Source of the DNA: Microbotryum silenes-acaulis
Lineage: Eukaryota; Basidiomycota; Microbotryomycetes; Microbotryales; Microbotryaceae
Direction of reading: 5' to 3'
NCBI GenBank assembly: GCA_003665825.1
Contig: QPFY01000006.1
Span: forward strand, 1,240,001 to 1,304,000
Length of the DNA: 64,000 nucleotides
The notes beneath the pieces are model-generated. The model saw only the letters and a program-made list of their open reading frames with translations. It was not told the origin of the DNA and did no database searches. Positions 12,744-24,497 of the stretch are shown piece by piece. The stretch's first letter is position 1; each line of letters opens with the position of its first letter. The position numbers and the translations under genes are program-made.

Positions 12744-12995
12744 TCATCCGTGGGGCTTGTTGAGGGCGGCTTCATAGCGCTGCGCATGCAAGATCGAATT
12801 TCGCAATAGGATTTCGTTTGACAGTTGTGCCTCAATCTTCCTACGGCATCGCTGATAAAGCATCTCCTTCATTTTGTACTGCCGCAGGGTGTCGCTTGGT
12901 TCGAGATCGGTGATGAAATTGTATGTGTACTTTTCTATCGCCACTTTGGCACGATGCTCTCTCAAGCTCAGATTGGGACATCGAGGCTTTCGTGT
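12744..12995 (-). CDS. Possible small protein exon of unknown function
   Basis: A minus-strand frame is open from about 12995 to a stop at 12744. It has a strikingly protein-like composition: basic, amphipathic and helix-forming, with segments such as AIEKYTYNFITDLEPSDTLR and EAQLSNEILLRNSILHAQRY. The frame has no ATG at its start; an acceptor-like ACAAG precedes it, and a nearby ATG (MSQSELE) is in another frame. It may therefore be the last exon of a small gene or a decayed one. It lies just downstream of the eIF2D stop codon on the same strand. I do not recognise the family. Confidence 0.3.
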   Translation of the reverse strand, partial: TRKPRCPNLSLREHRAKVAIEKYTYNFITDLEPSDTLRQYKMKEMLYQRCRRKIEAQLSNEILLRNSILHAQRYEAALNKPHG

Positions 12996-13057
12996 CGACT
13001 TGTATTAGATTAGGCATGACACCCATTTCCATATTTTCCTACTGCCATCATTGAGCC

Positions 13058-15275
13058 TCACGTTTTGGCCTTGGCTAAATCAACAACTATCAACCTCCTC
13101 GGCACGCCTTTGGATGTGAGCATATCCACAACGACCTTGTCGTGCGTGCCCTGGCACACGACTTCCATCTTTTGTGCCTGCCCCTTCTTGGTCGCTCCCA
13201 AGATGGGTTGCAAGCTGACCGAAGAAGCGGTACGGATCTTGAGCTCGTCCAATAGCGTTTGCAGAGGGTAAAAGTTGAGAGGCGTCGAGGTGTAGGTTTC
13301 GTGGTTCGTCAGAATCGTCACTTGACGTTTGCCGACGTTCTTGACCGAGATCTTCATCCCCGGAGGCGTCCCCTTGAACGACTCGACGGGGTGGTTCGGT
13401 CGAGCGACGGAGTAGTACGGTTGGCAGGATGATTGGAAGCGCGTGATCGCGTCTGAACGTTTGAGGAGATCGAGCGACTCGGACTTTTTGAGCAGGCAGT
13501 GCGACAAGGTCTCGTCGGGCGTGAGGAAAGCTGGGTCGCGAGGATGGGTGAGCGAATGCGAGGTGATGTAGGTCGTAAGTATTTTTTTGAGTTCGACGGG
13601 GAGATAGAGGTCACGTTCCGGCCTGTTTGCTACAACGTGGTCAGCAGGATGCAACCACATATCGACCATCCTAGACGTGAAAGCCTGACCTTGGGTGATC
13701 GACGTCTTGAAAGATGGCCAATACGTCCGAGGTCGGCTTGAAAAGTTCCGTGATGACCACAGAGGATGATGACGAAGAAATTTCAGACAAAGAGGATCCA
13801 CCGGGACCGAGGTCAGCTTCTGATCCTTTCGACGAGGCCTGCACAGCCTGAGCTTGAGCTTGCGCGAGCGTTTTGTAGATCCGAACCGCCTGGACACTAC
13901 GGCGAGACAACGTCGCTGCGAATCAGATCAAGCGATAACAGGAGAATACTTACTTTTGATCGTGTAGTACTCACTCAGGATGCTCCACATGCACGCTCAT
14001 GATCATCAGCTCGCCCTTGACCTCTTTCGATACGACGTAGCCCGCCTTGACGGCAAATTTGACGAACGCGCTGAGCTTTTTGTAGGAGCTCTTTTTGATC
14101 TCGACTGTGGAGTGCGGGGGTGAAGCAGGTCTATGGGGTAGGATATGGGACGAATAGAGCGATGACGCAGGCAAAGGGAACGGTGCGGTGGGTTTGGACA
14201 ATGTCTGACGGATCGAGAGGAGCAAGGCTTGGAGAAGCACCACATCGACGTCTGTTCGCATGGGTCCGAACGTCAGGGTTCATTGACACATCCTGGTGAG
14301 CTCTGCACAGCTTCAAGTATACCCATCTGAAGCGTCTTTCCCACTTACCTGCAGGAGCCAATCCAGCACGCTCCTCTGCCTTCGGCTGCACCGATAAATC
14401 TTGCATCTGCCTAAGGGGCACCTCCTGTCCCTTTTCCTTTGCTGTCCCAGCGCTGCCATGGGGCCAGGATGTGGAAGTAGCGCCCACTACTGATTCCTTG
14501 CTACCACTATTCCATAAAAAATCGCCTCGCGCGTGCAAAGTTGTGACGGCCTTACCGCCCTTATTGAGGTCAAAGTTGGCCAAGAGCTCCGGCCTGGTTG
14601 CGGTCAAGTACCCGATGGCGACGATCACGGGCGATGATGAGCATCGAATCGTGACCAGGGAGCCGGGCTGTATGTCGTCAGGAAGGGATAGGAGAGAAGA
14701 ACGGGATATGCCGGCGAGGAAAAGGGCTGATGGAGCGTGGGGTTTCGAGAGGTGATTTCGGTCAGTGGATGGGATCTCGGTGGGGGTGGGGGATGCCCCC
14801 GAGAAGTAGCCCCGCCCCGAAGTTTGGGTGACTTACCTGCGCCGGTGATGAGATGGTCTAGTACGGCATCGGCGGTGACCAGAGTAGGCAACACGTAGCG
14901 TCCGGGCGGCTTGATCGCATTTTGACTTTGTAGTGGATGATTATGGGGTTGCTGAAGGAGGTCTATCGCATAGCACGTCGGGACGAGGTCATGGTCGTCG
15001 CCCTTGCCCGGTCGAAAAAACAAGGGGTCGTTGCCGGTCGCGGGGGAGAGGTACAGTGTCACTGGTTCATCGAGATGGGTCGCGGCCTTGCAGATGAGCG
15101 TCTTATCGGGCAAGGCGACTTTGGCCAAGGCCGATGTCCAACCAGCAGGATCGAGCGACGGGAAAAAGAATGACTTCGGAATGGACGTCGATTGGACAAG
15201 CTCCTCGCGTAGCCGGCGCAGATCACTCGAGCGAACGGGCGTAGACGTCTTGGAGCTAAATGGCCGCTTGAACAT
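13058..15275 (-). CDS. TMA64 / eIF2D, translation factor
   Basis: eIF2D (yeast Tma64) binds the 40S subunit, can deliver tRNA to the P site independently of GTP, and acts mainly in recycling of 40S subunits after termination. The first exon begins MFKRPFSSK at 15275 and contains the N-terminal PUA-type region, with SALAKVALPDKTLICKAATH, PGRYVLPTLVTADAVLDHLI and, in the next exon, PGSLVTIRCSSSPVIVAIGY. The middle carries a winged-helix-like segment (IKKSSYKKLSAFVKFAVKAG, about 14010-14100). The C-terminus (13640-13060) holds the SWIB/MDM2-like part (ERDLYLPVELKKILTTYI) and the SUI1/eIF1-like domain (VKNVGKRQVTILTNHETY, then VQ-type beta strands and GVPRRLIVVD). Six or so exons. The order PUA - winged helix - SWIB - SUI1 is diagnostic. 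It is divergent from VPS35. Confidence 0.93.
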
Positions 15276-15661
15276 GGTGTAGGGTTGAGCGGGGGAGGGC
15301 CGTCTGCAGGTAGGAGAGTCAGGCCGACGAGGGGCACCTCGAGCTGCCGAGCGATGCACCGTCCCGAGAGGAAAAGGGTCCGAGCGCGCGCCGCCAGCTA
15401 CTAACACCAGTAGACGCCATTCAACGCCATTGAGCACAGCCCGACCGCACGCACTGCCAGGCACTGCCAGGCAGCTGCCGCCAGCTGGTCAGTTAGAACG
15501 CACCGTCCCTGCTCTTAGCGCTGGTCCATTCCATTATTAGGCACTTGAGACCCCGCCCGTGTCATCACTCCGCTCGCCCACGCCGACACCCATTGCGCCG
15601 GAGAAGAGGTGCCAGTGTTCGCTGCCTCAAACAAAACGCGAGCTCGGTCATACCCAACAAC
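15276..15661. promoter_or_regulatory. Divergent promoter between eIF2D and VPS35
   Basis: This 386-bp GC-rich interval lies between two start codons facing away from each other, so it must hold both promoters. No TATA box is obvious. Repeated CTGCCAG and GCTGCC words occur around 15450-15485. Confidence 0.6.
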
Positions 15662-18600
15662 ATGGCCGAAGAAGGCAAGCTGCTCGCCGAGAGCCTCGCG
15701 ACCGTGCGTACCCAGCTGGGCCAGCTGAAGCGATGCCTGGTCAGTACCACAACATAGCCCGTGATCCTTCATCATCGTCTGGCACGGAGCGTCGTCATTC
15801 CCTATGGTCACGACGTGCCTTTGCTTCGGTTCGATGTGGTTCAAACATCACCGACATGACTCGAGACGGCCAGCGTATGACGCCCCACCACCCACCCGCC
15901 CGTCATTCCTCGTCCACTCCCCACCCCCGACCACCGTGACTCTGATCCACGCTATACTTGGCCAGAGTACTTGGCGCAGTCGTTCCAATGGGCTAAAATG
16001 GGGCGGTACACTCTCGCAAGGAGCCGCCCGGCGCACCAGAGCATACACGACGAAGCGGAAGCGAATGCCTCGATACGGATCCGATTACCCTCCCAAAGCG
16101 CCGCCACATGCCGTCACCGTCACCGTCACCGTCACCGTCGACCGCCAACCGGGATTGACCACCGACCCCCGCCACATCTCCGCTCCCACACACCGAAGCT
16201 CCTGCCGTGACAGGGATCCATGCTGACCGCTTACCTCGCTTTCCCTCGCGCCCCCTTCGTCGGTGCATCAGGATGGCGATCAGTTGATGGATGCTCTCAA
16301 GAGTGCAAGCACCATGCTCGCCGAGCTGAGGAGCTCGTCTTTCAGCCCCAAGCAGTACTATGAACTATGTCAGTCGCGGCACCACCGCAATGCAACTCTT
16401 ATCCCTGGTTTGTTATGCACAACGTCTCAATTCGTCTGATCCCATTCCGCAGACATGGCCGTCTTTGACGCCCTTCGGCACCTGTCGTCATACCTTCATG
16501 ACGCCCACGTGTCGGGCCGACACCATCTTGCAGACCTGTATGAACTCGTTCAGTATGCGGGCAACATCGTACCTCGGCTATGTATGCACACTCCCTTCTG
16601 CTTCCCGCAAACCTCGCCACGCGTAAGCGGGCTGCTGACTTGCGCCCCCTCGTCACCCACCACTTCTCCTGCAGACCTGATGATCACCGTGGGCACCGTG
16701 TACATGTCCATACCCGAGGCTCCCGTCAAGGAGATCATGAAGGACATGATGGAAATGACGCGCGGTGTGCAGCATCCGACCAGGGGCCTGTTTCTGCGCC
16801 ATTACCTAAGTGGCATGACGAGGGACTATCTACCCGTCGGTGACGATCCAGGGTGAGCAGCCTTTTTCTATGTGCTGCGGTCATGTCCTGGGGAGCATAG
16901 GATCATACCTCTCATACGTGATCAAGCCCTCCCTCCCTCTTTATTGTGCAGACCTGGTGGTAATCTCCAGGACTCGATTGGATTCGTTTTGACCAACTTC
17001 ATCGAAATGAACAAGCTCTGGGTCCGACTGCAGCACACGGGTCTGTCACGCGACCGCGAGCGCCGAGAGATGGAACGGCGTGAACTGCGCATCCTCGTCG
17101 GCACGAACCTAGTCCGATTGAGCCAACTTGAAGGCGTCGACTTGGAGATGTACCGCCGATCCATCCTGCCAAGTATTCTGGAGCAGGTCGTGAATTGCAA
17201 AGACGTGATTGCGCAGGAGTATCTCATGGAAGTCGTCATCCAGGTCAGCCCCAGCTCTTAATATTTCGCTTGTCCTCCGCAAGGCCGCTCCTCAACCAGA
17301 TCGTGTCTCATGCTTGTCGCAGGTCTTCGTCGATGACTTCCACCTTCGGACGCTCTCACCGTTCTTGTCAGCGGTGGCGCAGCTTCACCCTAAAGTGGCG
17401 ATTAAATTCATCGTTATTGCCTTGATCGACCGACTGGCCGCATATGCCGCGAGAGAAGCCGAGAACGAGTCCCCAGAGGAACGTCAGCAGCAGGAGGAAG
17501 AAGCGGCAAGGCGACTCTTGAGAGAGGTGAAGCGTCAGCGTGAGAGAGCCAAGTTGGATGCAGACGGTCGGAGCCTATTGGCAGGCTCTTCGGGCTCAGT
17601 GGATGGGGAAACGGACGCGTGGGGTGCCGAAATTGTGCCGCCGGAGCAGGACGAGGTGTCTCAGGACGATGGGCTGATCGATGGCGTCGTCCCAACCGTA
17701 CCTGCGCACACCGTTCGCAAGTTCAGGGGTATTCCGGAGAACGTGAGATTATTTGAGGTGTTCTGGCAGCAGGTTGTCGAGCTTATCAAGGTGAGATAGA
17801 CAATCGATGGCGGCGGCGAAGGGGGGGCGGCGGGGTCGACCCAGCTGACTCTCGACATCTGGCACATCACCATCTAGGCGAGACCGGACCTCTCCATTCA
17901 AGACATCACAGCACTCCTCGTCTCCCTCGTCAACCTGTCACTCAGCTGCTACCCCGACAAACTTGAGTATGTCGACCAAGTCCTCTCCTTTGCGCGATCT
18001 AAAGTGCAGGAATACGCCGACTCCCCAGACCTTCATCACCCCGTCACAATCCAGAGCCTTCTCTCGCTCTTACTCGCACCCATCAACTCTTACCTAACCG
18101 TACTCACCTTGCTGGCCTTACCGAGCTACAAGGAACTGCTGATGGTTCAACCTTTTCCGACGCGTCGCTCGATTGGGCATGCTATTGTCGCTTCGATCTT
18201 AAAAAATGAGACAGTTATCGACTCGGCCGAAGACGTCAAGGGGGTTCTGGATCTGTGCCACGTACTGATGCGAGACCAGAAGGACCGCGTCGTTCCCAAC
18301 CCACAAGGTTTGGGGCAGCGACAGTCCAGTGGGGCGCTCGGCGGCGTCGGGCGTGGGCAGCAGAGCTACGACGTGGAAGAGATGGCCGAAGAACAGGGAT
18401 GGATCGCTCGGATGGTACATTTGTTCAGAGCACATGAGCTCGAGGCCCAATTCCACGTCAGTCGATGGCTCTGTCGAATGACTTTCTGTTCTCACTCCTC
18501 ATGCGATGCGGCTTGCTGACGACTGCCTGCGGACTCTGTTTCAACATTCACACAGCTGCTTCAAACCGCCCGCCGCGAATTCTCCGAAGGTGGAGACAGA

Positions 18601-19666
18601 ATACGGTGGACCTTCCCACCTCTGATCGTTGGCGCGATCAAACTTGCTCGGCGGTACAAGGCACGAGAGCGGTTCGTCGAAGACTGGGACGTCAAGGTTT
18701 CGTCGCTGTTCAAGTTCATGCATCAATGCACCTCGGTCCTATATAACAAGGTCGAGTCCTCCGAAATTTGCTTGCGACTGTACCTGCTCGCCCTTTCAGC
18801 CGCGGACGAGGCCAACCTCGAAGAATTGGCGTACGAATTCGCCGTGCAGGCTTTCACCATCTACGAGGAATCAATCTCGGAGTCGAGGGCGCAGCTGCAG
18901 GCGATCACGTTGATCACAGGTACCCTGCAAGCGACCCGTGTCTTTGGGATGGACAATTATGATACACTCATCACAAAAGCAGCTCTTCACGGCGCCAAGC
19001 TGTTGAAGAAGGGCCAACAAGCGACTGCGGTCGCCCTGGCAAGCCATTTATGGTGGCAAACTGATAATGTTGTGGTCAAAGAGATTGATTCCGACAAGGT
19101 GAGTTTATTTTATCGATGTGTGCGTAACGAACGGACGTTGAGACGAATTTTGCCATGTGTGTCACAAGGCACCGTTCCGCGATGGCAAGCGCGTGCTTGA
19201 ATGTCTGCAAAAGTCGCTTCGGATCGCGACGTCTTCGATCGACGAACTTACAAGCGTTCAACTTTTTTGCGACGCTTTGGATCAGTACCTTTGGTACTAC
19301 GAGCGAGGTGTGGAAGCCGTGAGTGCCTTCGACCAGCGTTGATCACTGATCGCGCAACGCACAGCAGCGCTTCGTCAGCTCTCCTGACATGTCCTCTACG
19401 CTGCTGCTCTTGCCCAGATATCGCCGAAGCACATTAACAGTCTCATCGAACTCATCACCTCGAATTTGGACGGGCTGCAGTCAGACGAGATTTTATCCGC
19501 AGCCGGTGGTGCAGCCTCCGGACTCATCGAGATGCCCAACAGTGTCGAAGCTACCGTTCATCATTTGCGCAACATCTTGAATTATATCGCCCGGAGGAAA
19601 GAGGATGATTCGTCGCCCCTCTTTGAACAGGTCGAAGTTGCTGGGCCATTGCTGAAGGTAGCTTAA
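15662..19666 (+). CDS. VPS35, retromer core subunit
   Basis: VPS35 is the alpha-solenoid scaffold of the retromer complex; it binds VPS26 and VPS29 and selects cargo for endosome-to-Golgi recycling. Exon 1 (15662-15739) encodes [12 protein letters not shown]...QLKRCL. After a 532-bp intron, exon 2 gives [20 protein letters not shown]. Then come [39 protein letters not shown] (the PRLYLL/PRGLFLR VPS26-binding segment), [59 protein letters not shown] and [20 protein letters not shown]. The C-terminal VPS29-binding half includes [20 protein letters not shown] and RHTKE-like helices up to GPLLKVA and TAA at 19666. An acidic/Arg-rich insert (about 17440-17660) separates the halves and is longer than in animal VPS35. 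About ten exons; all others are separated by short introns. Confidence 0.95.
16111..16139. repeat. CCGTCA hexanucleotide repeat in VPS35 intron 1
   Basis: Four to five tandem CCGTCA/CCGTCG units occur in the first intron of VPS35. This intron (15740-16271, 532 bp) is about ten times longer than the other introns of the gene. No function is implied. Confidence 0.8.
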
Positions 19667-19844
19667 GGAAGGAAAGGCTCGCACCTGGCTCGCGAATGTC
19701 AGGGGCTTGTACTCAGCGTCGTGGCTTTGAGATTCTGCGCTGTGCTGCAATATGATATGAAGGCTGCATTGCTCTGCAGGAAGAAGAGCCTTAAACATGC
19801 AGAATCTAGTGCCGGCTCTGAAGCTGTGTGTGGCAGGCCGGACA

Positions 19845-22800
19845 TTATTTTTGAGGCCCCCCTTCAATGCTAAGGTCCGAATCCGATTCCAAACTCCTGC
19901 TTGGGCTCCGTGAGTGGCTAGGACGTGGTGGCACAGCTTTGGGAGCTACAGCCTTCTTGCCCGATCTGCCCGCCTTGAAGCGCTTTCGACCTCTCGGCAG
20001 GGCCATAATTTTCTCAAGCTGGGAAGTGAATTAGGTAGAAGAGGGCGTGAGCATCTTGGTGCGGTATTGTGTGAGTCCCGTAGAGAATCTTACCTGTCGC
20101 ACCTTCTCGCCTCTCGATGCATCTCCGACCCCTTCATCTTCATCCCCGGCTTTTGTGGGATCATAGCCAATCAGACGAACGGCATGCGTGGAGAAAGCTC
20201 GCCGTTCAGCCGGAGCAGCCGGTGGGCCAAAAGCTTCTTCACCGAGACTTTTGGACGTCGATTTCTTCGGTTTCGGCTCTACTGTCGAGTTGTCAACCTG
20301 CCCATTTGCATTCAAGCTGGCTTCCGCTGGGACCGTTCGGCGGGCCAAGTATTGCCCTCCTAATGTTTTCCCCTGGTCGTGCTGTAACAGGACCTTGAGT
20401 TCATGCTCGGCAGTTTGTTGCGCCTTTCTCTTGCTTGCCCGTGACTTCTCCAAATCGGCCAACGTTGGGCCATCTCTAATCCCTTGCACGTAGCCGCCTG
20501 ACCCATTTCCGCTCGTTATGGCAGCATGTCGTAATTCAGAAGCGATGACAGCTTTGATCCGCCCTGGGTTGTTATCGACAAACTGTTTGGAAGATCCGCT
20601 ACGGGTGACGTAGGTCTTCACCCCGTCATTCAAAGAGGTGTTGTCGCGGGGTAAGAGGCCGATTTTCCTCACTGGGTCGTATTCGTCCTTGATTGCAAAG
20701 CGCGCAGCCCTCGTTTTCGCGCTGGGGACAAACTGGCGTTCGAATTCGGAAGGATTGAACGTCGAAGTGGTCGAAAGACTCGAATTCCTTTGAGAGAGAA
20801 TGGGGCATGATCCGTAGCACGTTAGTACATCGAGGAGTGTCCGAAAGTCTGCACCAAAAGGGACTCACACATTCGCCGTCTCGGGGCGGCGCACTCCCGT
20901 TGATTTGACTGCTCTGTGCACATGGTACTGGCAGTACTTGTTCACACGACTTACGGTCATGTTCCATAAGAGTCAAAATTCTGGGTTCTGTAGACGATAG
21001 CTGTGGTCAGACGTCAGACTCACCCGTCGCACCACTCGTCACAGGAGTTGCCGTTAGCTTTGCGCGCTTTGCAGCTGCTCAAATCCTGCGCTTGCCCAAT
21101 AATCATCATCGAGTCGGCGTTTTGGGGAACAAGAGTGTAAGCGTTGCTTTTCCCCGGATACTGCAAATTTCGAGAATAGCTTAGCAAGATCGTCTCAGTG
21201 TTACTCGGGAAACTAGTGGCATTCGTGAATGATGGCAAAATCTTACCTCCCTGGGTTTCAAGATCCGGGGATTCAGGATCGCTACTACTGCACCAACGCT
21301 TTCTTTCCAGAACTTTTCGTACGCGCCCCCACTTCCGCCCTGGTATACTGGTACCTGGTAGCCGTCCGCTTCGATACGATTGTCGACACTGTAGGCCTCA
21401 AACAGGATGACGTTCAAAAGGCCATGACCACTGGAGCTCGCTTCCGGGGTGGAGAGGTCAACGAGAGTGAAGCGTAGATTTTTTCGCTCTTTGGTCCCTT
21501 CTTTCGCGTTGGGATTCGTCACCTTGACCGGGCCTTTCCAGGCGAGCACGCCAACAACGATGAAGTCTGCATCCAACTCGACATCGACTTCATCCGTGCC
21601 TCTCTGATGGCGAGCGCAAGAGTACAATAGCGAGGGGCTTAGATGGTAGCGATCGGAGAAATGGTGTTGGAGGTCCTCATGCGGGATGCATCGCGAGCCA
21701 GGGCTGAGTTCACGAAGAGCAAGCCTGTGTGTGAGCGCCATCGCGGAGTTCGCGTTTCACAATCCACACCACATGTAGCTCACCGGAGTCTGATCTTGCT
21801 GTAAGGTTCGATCGTCGCATACTCGGGATCACCGGGTACGGGTGGATGAGCCAGCGGGCCAAGCTGAAGATGCTCGATCACCTTGCCATCTCGAGTCCGT
21901 TGGGTGGGGTTGTTCGGCGCACCAATGATATCGAGATCATCAGCTTCATCCTTTTTGTCATGGCCGGCGACGTCAGTGGGATCATCTGGTCGAGCATGCG
22001 TTTCGCTTCGGGTCGTCTTGGGGGCTGCAAGTGTGTTTGCCGTCGTCTTACGTAGATGGTGTTGCGCACTACGAAAGCGCGCAATCTTACCTCCCTTGCC
22101 TCGTAATTCTGCAAGAGGGTCTGCTGGCTCCTTCCGTTTCTTCGACTTTGGTTGCTTTGCTGGGCGATCAACTCCATCCACCTTCTGGCTTGTGGAGGCT
22201 ACCGCGGCGGCGCGGCGATCGAAGAGAGCAAAGCTCGAACTACGAGTCGTTTCTCGCCTCCGGGCTTCGCTGTGGGACTTGACCTTGTGGATTTTATCGA
22301 GACCTTTCAAAAGTTTAGATTGACCGTCTGTGAAGCATAAGCCGGTATCATCAGCTCGGATACAGGGGTGGTCATGGCTCCAGAGCAAATCACCCACTTT
22401 GGCGCACGGGCTCTGCGGAGACCAGTTCGGCATGGTCGAACGTGGCGCGATCCTTCCCCTTTCCGCGTTCGCAATGATCCGACCTGGAAGATGTGCGCGG
22501 GCCGCCATGCCTTTTGCTATCTTTGGCCCCGACGAGATCATCCTCCCACTCGTCGGCAGGACTGTCCTTGTCCCCGATGACCGACAGCCGGGGTTGCTTG
22601 CCTGACGAAATGCAGGGAGACTCGGATCAGGGAATCATGCTCTATACAGCACAATCATAGATGGCTGGAACTTGCGAGGACTTGGGCTGGCAGGAATGAG
22701 CAGATAAGTACCACTGTCGGTCCCGACTTGGCGATGATGGGTCGCAACCCGAGCGAGAGCTTGAAGTGCGTTGCTATCCGACGCTGCACGTCTCGAGTCT

Positions 22801-22868
22801 ACTTCTGTCGGATCGTAAACAGCCGCAGGCAGTAGAGCTATATCATCTTGAGGACGAGTGCGTTGCAT
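19845..22868 (-). CDS. MCM10, replication initiation factor
   Basis: MCM10 binds the CMG helicase, ssDNA and DNA polymerase alpha and is needed for origin activation. Exon 1 starts at an ATG at 22868 (MQRTRPQDDIALLP). The second exon is acidic (DSPADEWEDDLVGAKDSK), followed by a Lys/Arg-rich linker and EYATIEPYSKIRLR, the usual lead-in to the OB fold. The OB fold follows (21740-21180: LDADFIVVGVLAWKGPVKVT, LRFTLVDLS, VGAVVAILNPRILKPRE). The next exons hold the MCM10 zinc ribbon: QDLSSCKARKANGNSCDEWC and RVNKYCQYHVHRAV. A basic C-terminal half ends in LESDSDLSIEGGPQK and a TAA at 19845-19847. The stop lies 178 bp from the VPS35 stop, so the two genes are convergent. About eight exons; exact junctions around the zinc ribbon are inferred. 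Confidence 0.9.
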
Positions 22869-23670
22869 TGCCGAGCAACGGCACTTTGTCGACTTGACCC
22901 CGTGGCAGATAGAGGATCGATTGAGCGGGACGGGATGCGTCGCGGCACGATGAGCCGCTCGTCTGCAGTGGCACGCGCCGCGCTTGGACAGGACCCGGGA
23001 AAGCTCAGCCCGATGTCACGGTGCGTCCCCGAAAATGTACAAATCGGACCCTCCGAACCCCAAACTGCGACTCAAAAGTGGTACAAATCGGAAAAATTGG
23101 CACTCCAGATCTTGGATGTACGTCCTGGATGTGGTACAAATCGATGTACCCAGACCTCGCACCTCCCTGGTCGTCCCCTGCTCGGCCGATGGCCGAGCAT
23201 GTATCAGCGGCGGCGGTCTGGGATCAGTAGGCGCGCGCCGCGGGCTAACTGGCGGTCCATTAGTTTGAATGAGTTTCTGAACGAAATTGGACGCGCGAGC
23301 CGATTGTAATGCCAAAAAATGCGCTTCACGCTCACAGAGCTCACAACAGATGCTCACCAAATCAAGGGCGCTCACCTATGCGGGTCAAAATAAGCCTAAC
23401 AAATATACTACCCCGCGCGCGGCGAGTTTACAAAAAAAAAAAGAACAAAAAAAGGTTTAGGGAGCTTTTTGGAGATTTGGCCCAGGAAAACGTTGGTACG
23501 GGCTAGGTGCACCATTCCCCTGCCAACCCCCAGCCCCCGGAGGCAAAAGTGGTCACTAATTCGGGCACTTGCTACTTATCCCCGCTAATGGTCCATCTGC
23601 CTCAGCACCACGAGTTCCCCCCACTTCCCTCCACCCAAGGCCTTGCAGGCTTGCACCCATCGCTTCAAGC
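22869..23670. promoter_or_regulatory. Upstream region of MCM10 with TACAAATCG repeats
   Basis: The interval upstream of MCM10 contains three copies of TACAAATCG (about 23037, 23081 and 23133) spaced roughly 45-50 bp apart. It also has a 10-bp palindrome GGCGCGCGCC near 23232 and an A-rich run near 23430-23455. No gene is supported. The repeats may be promoter elements, but this is inference. Confidence 0.4.
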
Positions 23671-24028
23671 ATGGACATCCTACCACACACACCACCACCT
23701 CTACAACCTAGCTCAGCATCGCCAGTCGGAACAGAGAAGGGAAAACGTACTGACAAGACCAAGCGCAAGAAGAGCACGACCGTGAGGAGGAAGAGGAAGA
23801 AGGTGACCAGCAACAAGGACATGATCGAGAATGGGGCCACGACGTCGGTGGGAACGGAGGAGGAGGCGAAGACAAAGAAGAAGAAGAGGAGGAGATTATG
23901 GACCAAGCGAGTACGGAAAAGGGAGCCATCGTTGTCTCCGGATAGCGAGCTGTTCGACAAGACGTTCGGCTTCAATTTCGGTATTTTCCGCTCTCCGCCG
24001 AAGAGGCGTCCGAAACGTCAGCCGAGCC
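23671..24028 (+). pseudogene. 5' part of a reading frame interrupted by the Plavaka element
   Basis: This is an open frame from an ATG at 23671 encoding a very basic protein: KGKRTDKTKRKKSTT, VRRKRKKV and KTKKKKRRR stretches, then LFDKTFGFNFGIFRSPPKRR. It runs into the left terminus of the Plavaka transposon at 24029. On the right side of the transposon, from 32104, a frame encoding a polar, soluble-looking sequence (EHSEKFIAGLHKSS, AWPLDTETGGFEPN) stays open to a TGA near 32412. With no duplicated bases, or a multiple of three, the two are in phase. I do not recognise the protein; the Lys/Arg runs suggest a nuclear or nucleolar location. Confidence 0.4.
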
Positions 24029-24047
24029 CATCAGCAACTTTGCCACT
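24029..24047 (+). repeat. Left terminal inverted repeat of Plavaka element
   Basis: CATCAGCAACTTTGCCACT is a perfect inverse of the right end at 32085-32103. It is followed within 110 bp by several TAAA/GGCACT-type subterminal motifs (GCTAAA, GTGCGC, GGCACTG) that also occur at the right end. Confidence 0.92.
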
Positions 24048-24497
24048 TTGCTAAACGCCACTAAATAAATCTCGAGCCGCTAAACCGCTAAAGTGCGCAA
24101 AATGGCACTGAATGGCGCTAAAATTGGCACTGTTTGATGAACTTAGCACAGTTTGATGAAGTTGACACTTAACATTTGGAGCAGTGCTGTGGTGAGGTGT
24201 ATCAATGTAAGCACCTTGGTTTCTATACTTCCTATTACAAACTCTAGGTATCAGTATACCAAGTACTCGACTTGCAATAGATACATAAAGACACGATTTG
24301 CTCTCGACACATTACCAACTGAGTCCTTTATCTTTTATACTTATCTAATTATTATTTCTACTGTATCTCTTTTCACTTTCTTTAGTTTTTTGTCTGTTTT
24401 TTGTCCTTTTTGTCTAGACAAAAATAGACAAAAAATGTTTGCAGTATTAGAACTGAAGCTATACTGATGATTCAATTGACCAAACTCATGACAGGGG
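24048..24497. repeat. Left subterminal region of Plavaka element
   Basis: This is an AT-rich 450-bp stretch between the left terminus and the transposase stop codon. It contains repeated CGCTAAA, GGCACTG and TTTGATGAA words near the terminus, then non-coding AT-rich sequence. Such repeats commonly serve as transposase-binding sites; that role is inferred here. Confidence 0.5.

Noticed and set aside
24021..24030. 8-bp target-site duplication for the Plavaka element
   Set aside because: Sequence left (AGCCGAGCC) and right (CCCTCCCCC) of the TIRs agree only in CC.
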